Shown in pieces: positions 25,201 to 34,200 of a stretch of 64,000 nt of DNA. Position 1 is the first letter of the stretch. Every line of letters starts with the position of its first letter. The notes below the pieces were generated by a model. That model was not told the DNA's origin and did no database searches. It worked only from the letters and a program-made list of their open reading frames with translations. The position numbers and the translations under genes are program-made. The stretch covers positions 56,386,598 to 56,450,597 of the forward strand of contig OU342631.1 in assembly GCA_910589415.1 (NCBI GenBank), written 5' to 3'. The DNA comes from Malachius bipustulatus (Eukaryota; Arthropoda; Insecta; Coleoptera; Melyridae).

Positions 25201-28200
25201 CAAGATGCATAAATCACAATTCACGTTGGTTGTACTGCTAGACAGCAGTATACTTCCAGACTCTCATGTCAAGACAAGTTTAATAACAGTGATTTCATAA
25301 ACTGTCTGTTTCGTAATCTGTTAAACTTGCAGATAACTCTTTGGATGTTTTGCAATGTATTATTTCCATTTAATCTTATGACGTAATAATAATTTTGTTC
25401 CGATAATAAGTTTCCAACAATGTAATTTTTAGAAGAGATTGACAGGGTAGTGAATTTGTGATAGTAATAATGACTATTATTATAATAATTATTATTAATC
25501 TAAAGAATATTTTATGCAATGTTAACACAAAATCACGAGATTTTCTGTCACATGAGATATTTTGTGATAATCATAATTACAGAGTCAAGATATTCAATTT
25601 TTAGGAAATGTGATATCTTAGTCTATATTTTATTTAGAGAGACTTGTCAAACTATTGTAGTAACAAATAGCACCATCACCGACTTAATCAGGTTTGTTGT
25701 CAATCGTTCCCCTAGAATCTTGACTTGGGGAAGTCTCTTTAATTAAAAAATAGACTTTAGACAGTTAATAATAATAATAACGTTAATTTTATTTTTTTAA
25801 GTAAATTTTACATACATTTTGGAAAATAAAAATTGTCAACAATAAAATTAATATTAAAATAAATTATAACATTGAAATTATATATCCGAAAAATACGTTA
25901 ATAGTTGTTCTTAACGAAATATTCATTTATATTATAATAGCATTTTTTTTAATAATAAACTTTTAATTTCTGAAGAATTTTTTTTCAATATTATCTCTGA
26001 TAACTTCTGACAACTTAAAATCTCTAGTCTTAACTTAACAATTTACCTCCATTCTATCATTCTAATGCTTTGCCCACACAAAAACAACTGGCCAACTGGG
26101 ATGCTTTATAATTTTATATGGCATGTGTTTGATACTTTTATTATTGTGTATGTTACCATTAAATCATGATCCGGTATTTCATGAAATTTAGTGAAATCAA
26201 ATAAAATGTTGGTAGATTCATTGTACTGAAGAGTCCCAAGTTGGACGAAACACGTATTTACAATTTGCACCTCTACTCACAGCCACAGCACAACATCAAT
26301 GAATGGCATGCTGTTTTACTACATGTCATTCATCTCTTGTCTATTTCATGAAATAACTAGTTATTGGATGAAATACTAAGGTAGTTAAAGCACCGAATAA
26401 ATATTTATTTAACACTTTAACTAGTTATTCTGTAACAGTTACGGTCGGTTTTATAAAACAAAATAACACAAGTCCTGCAGCTTAATATGATCTATTGGAG
26501 TGTTATTAGCGGTTTGTAAGATATGGGCCTGAGAGAAAACATCACAAATTTCATAACAAGTTACCATCAAAACAAAAAAACAACATGTAAAAATCGGAAA
26601 TAAAATGTGAGAGCCATCACCATTCTGGGAACAGTTCTGGAACACTGCAGTTTGTTTTATACATCGTGAAGCCAAATCTGAAATGCCTAGTTTTTCTGTC
26701 AAACGGGTGGTTAGGAATATCCAAAAGTTGGGATTCAGAGGTTTTAGGATATGACGATTTTAGGTTTGATATGTGTAATGTTGCCAGATTTACCGTTTTT
26801 CCGATTTAGTCACTGTGGTAAAGTCCTGTCTACAAATTATTGTAAAGGTCCTGTCTACAAATTATTGTAGAAATAACTTTTTTCTTAGCAGAGCTTTTTT
26901 TCTTAGAATTCCACTTTGATAATTTAATTGAGAACTTTGGTAAAAAAGGAAAATTTCTGTCTCTGCTTGGTACTTTAAATTTAATGAAAGCGTGTAGCGC
27001 GTCGCTAAACTTGCGAATACGCTATGGAACTGTATTTACTCAACAGCACCCTTGAGTTCCAGCTCTCCAAATGACTGAACTCTGCAATAGAAGTCAAATA
27101 GAAACGGGTGCTGTCCTTTTTACTTCCTTATTCGCACATACGAGACCGCCAGGGTAGCTTAAGACACTTCAAGTTCTTAGTTCTGAGGACCGTACCTGTT
27201 TAAAAAATTTACTCCGCTATATTAGATTCATTTTTGTAGAACTATTAAAGATTACCGCCAGAAATTCCAGAACTCACATTGTATTTGATTTTTTAAATAT
27301 TTGAACCATCATTTTTACTTGAGGCATGTGTTATTGTGACATTTACAGCCAATATTATAAAGGCTCGTTAGGCCAACGGACAGATTTCTGTGCTCGTTTT
27401 TGAAACTAATATCGACGTCAAATGACTTTTATTAACATTTTTGTAATTACTTTCATGTCAAGAAGAGATAATTTTAAAAATTTCCACTTCGACTCGATAC
27501 CTTCTTCAGAAATGGCCACAGAAACGTGCCTGTGAACTTAATGAGCCTTTATAATACCAGCTGTTAATGTAATAGAGCTTAGTTACTCGGGGTAGCCTCA
27601 GCGCTGCTTGCATGAAAACAGTTTTTGTGATATAGGCTTTATTTTTGCAGAACCATGTTAAATTTGTATCAGGAACTCTAGAACTATTTGTCTAGAACCA
27701 AAATAGAACCGAGGAACTGTGACACTCTGTTTGAGAACTATTGCTGCACCCCTCTCAGAACTATAGAGCTATACTAAAAGAACTAAGAACTCATGTCAAA
27801 ATTTGGGGTGTTCGACTTTGGGGTGCCAACTTTACACGGGTAGGGACATGTGAGCCGTTTTTCGATATCTTGAGAAAGTTAAGCTGCTATGAAAAAGGAA
27901 AATTGTGATGTGCACTTGTTTATAACTTCCATAAAAAAGAACCGATTTCAACACACGAGCACCATTGTATTTTACCTGGAGTTCTCTTTAAAATAGCGTA
28001 TCACAAGTGTATAGAGGGTTGTCATTTGAAATTTCATAAATGGGATGGATGGAGCTTTAAGGGTTGACGGGGTGAGTTATTTACTACTAATTTTTTGCTC
28101 CCCCTCCTTATTGTCCATACGGTTTCTTGCAATTTTTGATTTCTCTGTTTTGTTTTAAACTTTTATCTACGAGTGATTCATAAAATGCACTTTTTTAGAC

Positions 28201-31200
28201 GTTTTTAAGTTCATAAAATGTATGATTATCATTAAGAGTGCATAAAGTAAGTTCGGGTGAAATAAAGTGCAGTAGCGGTTCATTATTTAACGCTTCTCGT
28301 AATCTGACGAGTCGTTGCATGCCGGCCAGTCAACGATTGTACAAGTTCTACTGAGCGGACAGGCCTAAGCTCGAGTGCTATAATACCTAGTTCGACGCTG
28401 AGCTATACATAGTGCGAGCACCTTCCGCTCCGTAAAGCTGGTTGACCCAATGCACCTACTAGAGAAACATCATAGTTTATTCGCAAATCGACAGATCTAT
28501 GTACAATTATTGTTTTGTGTGTTTTGTGATTCAATGAATAATTTCTTCCGCACTAGAAGAAATTATTATTCAAATATGGCTGCACAAAATCTGTTAGGTA
28601 CCTATACCTCAAAAATCTAAAGAAGTGTAGGTATATTAAGCAATATGTCACCTTTATGAATTGACGTGATGGCAAAAGCGGTAATAGCTTCAAAGAAACA
28701 CTTACATAAGATATGACTGCATTGGAAAGTTTTTTTTTTAATTTTATAATAACTTTTCGTTCTAATTTAAGTCACTCTTAGATAAAATTTTGTATGCAAC
28801 ATATGCATAAAGTGCCTTTTTTTCACTTCTGGGATTACTGCATTTGCCTGCGGCTCATGCGGTCAAACTTCCCAGTCGTGAAAAAAAGTACCACTTTATG
28901 CACTTGTTGCATAAATAACTATTAAAGATATCGCAAATGGCAACTTTTAAAAAATGTCACCCTGTATGGAACAAGTCGCTAACCTTAGAAAAGCAACAAG
29001 TCATGTTATTTATTACAGGTGTTTTGCCTTCACTTCTTAGGTGTCAGTTCCGAGTCAAAACAGAGGCTGCTTTGTTCTTCTTCTTTCTTTAAGCTATTTA
29101 CCAGTGGCACTAGTACTTGTTGTTGTGCATTTAGCCAGAATTTTTTTGGTATTTATTCGAGTAGGTAAATATCCTTCAGGTAAATACCCAATCAAATTTT
29201 TTCATTGGTATGTAAATGCTAGACAGCGTCAATAAAGAGTTTTATTTCTATTAACTGTAGTGAAAAGAATGAGCTAATGGAAGCCAAACGCATAATGAGC
29301 ATCAACTAGGAAGTTACGTACAGTTCTGTTGTCTCAAAACTGAGACAATTTTTGTAACGCAACTAACAATTCCACTCGTTGATATAAAACTAGGATAAGC
29401 TTTTTGTTGTGTTTGTGACTTTCAGCATGTTAATTGTAACTTGATTTCATTAAATATTTTTGAGACACTTTACAATGTTTTTTTTATTATAATTGATTGA
29501 AGTAACAAGAGGTAATTAATTAATAAAGAATCAACTCAAATAATTATGAGAAATGTAATAATTAATTTTTTGAAGTTTCAATTATTTGTCGAATAAAATA
29601 GACTTTCATCTTGCTGATAGCATGGAAACATTGTTAAATTTATAAGCCACATTTACACTACGAAGTTAAAACTGTCCCAGATTTTTTTGAAAAGAACTGT
29701 ATAAATGACAATTATTTACATCCGTGGCCAGTCACATTTCATTACAATTTTTACATTGTTACATTCCATTTTTGTTGTAGTTTCATAATTTGTAGTTCAT
29801 TTTTTGTGCAAATACCCTTTAGATTCATGGTACCAGGGAGCAAATAGAGGGTGCTGGGTGGGGTAAAACATGCACAGGCGTTTGATTTTCCTCTGTGTAA
29901 TCCGTCTTTACTAAGGCCACTCTCAAATTAAGGTCACTTTTCCCCCCGGTGCAACGTATATGCATAAAGATCACTAGTATTCTAAACTAATAATTGTGCT
30001 GTTTACATTTAGTTACTTTGCCTTTCCTAGCCTAAAGCTGGTCCTGAAAATCATACCCGGTTCGCAGTTCTCGCACTCAACAGTAGGTCGTGTTATTTAT
30101 TCAATAGTTTAAGAGAAGGGAAAGGGAATTCACAAAAAAATTAAGAGGAGAAAAAGTGAAGAAATGAGATGAATTAATGGTGCCTCGACAGTCTAGTCTT
30201 GAGGGCGGTTTCATAGACGCAAAGCGTATGCGAAGAGGGATATCAAGGAGAAACTCAGAGAAAAACTAAACTAAACTTTAAAACAAGCATTTTACACAGA
30301 GTTGGATTCAGTCGTATTCGATTATACAGGCCTATCTCCCAACGCTAACAGATACAGGGTCCGTTAAACTAGACAAAAGATGCGCAATTTTGTGGCCATC
30401 TCGAATCAGTCAAGACATACAAAATATCTGTGACTGTTCCTGGAATATCCTGAAAAACAGAAAAATCGAGATTCCTTATTTTTGCCATATCTTTTTTATT
30501 ATTGGAGATTAAAAAATATTTTTTTGTGGGTTTACATAAGTCGGCAAGAGCTACCCATCTGACATTTCAAAAATTTTCAAAGCCGACTAGATCTCAGAAT
30601 TTTCATAGTCAACTTTCGTTTTTCTTCGTTTTGTTTTTTTTTATGTTGTTCGGTATAAAAAAAAATAATAAAAACCAAAAATTGTTAAACTTCAAAAAAT
30701 AAATTTAAAAAAAAATTATTTTTCTTTTTCCTTACAAAAAAGACAATTTTTTAGACCGAATTTCATAGATAAATTAATAAACCATAATACAAGCACTCTT
30801 TCGGCGTATTTTAACAATGTTGACGTATTTCGACGATTTTTTTCAGGTTTTTATTTGAAAACAGAAGAAAAATTTTAGTTTTTTTTTTGAAGTGTATTAA
30901 TTTTTGGTTTCCATTATATTTTTCATATCGAAGGACAAAAAAATAATATGGCGGCCATAAGAAAAACGAAAGTTGACTGTGAAAACTCTAGTCGGCCTTG
31001 AAAATTTTTGTAATGACAGATGGATAGCTTATAACGGCTTATGTAAGCCTACGAAAAATCATTTATTAATTTCCAATAAGAAGAAAGATATGGCAAAAAT
31101 AAGAAATCTCGATTTTTCAGGATATTTCAGAAGCAGTCACAGATATCTTGTATCTTGCATGTCTTGACGGATTCGAGATGGCCACAAAAGTGTGCATCTT

Positions 31201-34200
31201 TTCTCTAATTTAACCGGCCATGTATTTCTTAGCGTTCAGGAGATAGCAATATAGAGAAGGATATATGTGCACCCTGTATGTATTTTATATGGAGTACCAC
31301 ATAGTTACCACGGAGTACCAGCAATACCAAGTTACTCCGAGAGACACATATGGTTTGTCCAGCGAGTGTTGTCCGGTGAGATGCCACACTGATCCCGACT
31401 ATAAACGATTTGATTTTATGCGATTTAATTCGCACTAATTACTAATTATTATAATAATTGTACGATCAAATCAATTATTATTGTATTATAATAGTTATAT
31501 CAATGAATAATAAATATTGGAATTAATTATTTATTAAATCAATTATTTTGATTATAAGAATTAAATCTCATAAAATCAAATCCTTTATAGTCAGGTTCAG
31601 TGTAGCATCTCACCATATAACACTCACTGGACAAACCATACTATCGTGTAGTAGGGTAAGTGCGCCGGTTGTCGGCCGGTTAAGGAGCAGTTTTGACATA
31701 TTGATGAATAAAAATTAAATTTACATGTAAAACATCGGGATTATTTATATTAATAGAAGAAGGAACATTGCTATGTTATTACCAAATGATAAAAAGTGTA
31801 GTAATTTCAACAGAAAATATGCAAAAAAACAAAAACGTTGTGACATGCAAGTTTGCCAATTCTCGGCCAATGACTTCCTATTACCCATTTTGCAACCATT
31901 TCTCGGCCGGCGGCCGAATAAGTAATTTGATGGCTACGACTTGTCGACCAAACATGGAAATTGAAAGTAGTATTTAATTATTTTTAGCGGGAAATTTTAA
32001 TGAAAATTTGTATAATTATATTTTTATATGAAACAAAACAAAAACTTAGATAAAAATAATACATGTCATACATAGTACATTGTATAAATTAAATACAAAC
32101 ATTAATTAAAAAAACTTAAAAAATGTTACTGCAGGATGTAGGTAAACTCTAGTAATAAAATAAATATATAAATTCTTTAAATAGGTACTTAGTACCTAGG
32201 TAACGAAAATAATTCTTTCAACTGTATCGACCAAGTCCTGTGTATGAACTGGAAAGCAGCATTTGACTATCTTGACGACCCATTCAACGATCCTTTTCTC
32301 ACCTTCAATTGTTAAAAGTGGCTGAGGTCCTGTTTTTCTAAATTTTTTTGGTATCTGTCCCCGCAAATGATCTTGAATTGTACTTCTTGGCACACCAAAC
32401 TTCTGCATACTTCGCGAATTCCATTTTTTTTTCACTCTTATTTCTTCTAAGGCATTATTCAGTGCCTCCTCCGTATATTGAAATAATTTTCTGCGGGATT
32501 TGGCCTTTAAGGGATTTTTCCTAATGGTCGGCTTAATCGGCAAATGACGTAAGTCCATTATTTTCAAAAAATTAGGTTTTAGCGTCCCATCTCTTAGAAA
32601 CCGACTAAAGCTATCTGTGTAGAATATATCGTTTGTCCAGTTTAATACAGAAACACAGAATTCTGTGTTGAAAATTTTAGTTTTAGAACATTACATAAAG
32701 AACTTAGTTTATTTTAAGTTTTAAGTGTCTCCTGTAAAATTTTGCATTTTGGACTTACGTCATTTGCCGATTAAGCCGACGTAATATTTCTCTGAAGTTT
32801 TGAGGACATCGGAAAAAATAATATGCGTCGGTACGAGGTAAAACAATTCTACGACATGTACCTAGTTTGTACTTTTATCAAGAATAATGTGGTATTTTAG
32901 AGGTGGCCGAGGAAAGGTAAGTTGAAAATCCCTTTGTCGGCCAGCAAAGTAACGTAGAAATTCTCTTTGAAATTCCCGCTTTTAGGTGGCCGTAAACTGG
33001 ACTTGATGTTAGCCTTACAATAACAAATAGAAAAAGAAGAAGAAAAGCTTATTGTCTGGTTTGAATGCCACAGAAAAGGAGGATATACATATGAGAGATG
33101 TCGGACTAGTTCTCGGCCACCTTGGCCGAAAAATGGATTTCCGCAGATTTCATAAGTCCTGTTACCGACCATCTAAAATTTATGGTTAAAAGTTTAAATA
33201 TTGGGTAAATGTTAAGGAGAGCGGCCACTCGCATTGACTTGCGATTTTTCCACTATTCTGTTGCGATTTTTATGTAGTTTCACATTTTGAAGGTGTTTTT
33301 TCCCGGTGTTTTCCCAACAAACATACGGGACCGTGGAGCGAATAGGGGTGCTGGATGGGTAAAATATACGCACTAGATTCTATTTTCGCTAGTTTTGAGC
33401 ACTTCTATTAAGGTCACTTTAAAACTAAGGTCACTTTTCTCTAACAGAGAGACGCTTCGTTAAGGTCATCCGAGCAGAGAGGCATCACCACTTGCAGATA
33501 GCTTCCTCAATCCGTCCCTGTCGCCGTTTAAATTTCAATGCGTACCGTTGCGCATAATATTGCACAATATTACATTTTTGATGGTAGCTTACTTCCCCTT
33601 TCCCCCCCCCCCCTATCCTACCTCATTTCCCCTCCCATTGTTTTGTCCTTTCCCAAGCAACAGATTACAGTGCATTACGAGAACGATTTACGCATCAAGT
33701 ACTCGAAAATTAATTATACACTCACCTGATGTAATTCCATAATTTTCCGCTTACACTAGTTGACAATTTGTTAGGGCAAGGAAAAACTGTCCCGCTCGTC
33801 CGCAAACAAAACATACCCCGCTCCAGCACTTATCTCACACCCCGTACACGTATTGTAATCGCACTGCATTTTTATTCGTTTTGATGGGTAGATACGATCG
33901 CTTCGACCTCCAACTTTAAACTAACTCTTTCCGATACGATTGCGAGTCTCTATTAAAAGGCACAAAAAGGCACAAATGGAAATGTGAACGTATTTTAATG
34001 TAGACCGTATATGAAAGGGAAAGTGAACAATCGTAAATAATATGAATATAAAATGATCCGTCCACCGGCGTGAGCTAGATCAGACTGCCAGTCTTTTCAC
34101 TCTTTTCCTCCGTGTTTGATTCGTCCGCAGCAAACGACGTTCCCCACCTCTATCGGCTGGTATCGCGGGGAAGTCCCTGCCTGCCTACGAGCGTTAACGT

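Noticed and set aside
29041..29235. Hydrophobic 64-codon plus-strand frame
   Set aside because: Intronic, short, no homology, no splice or start context; leucine/valine richness fits AT-rich chance sequence.
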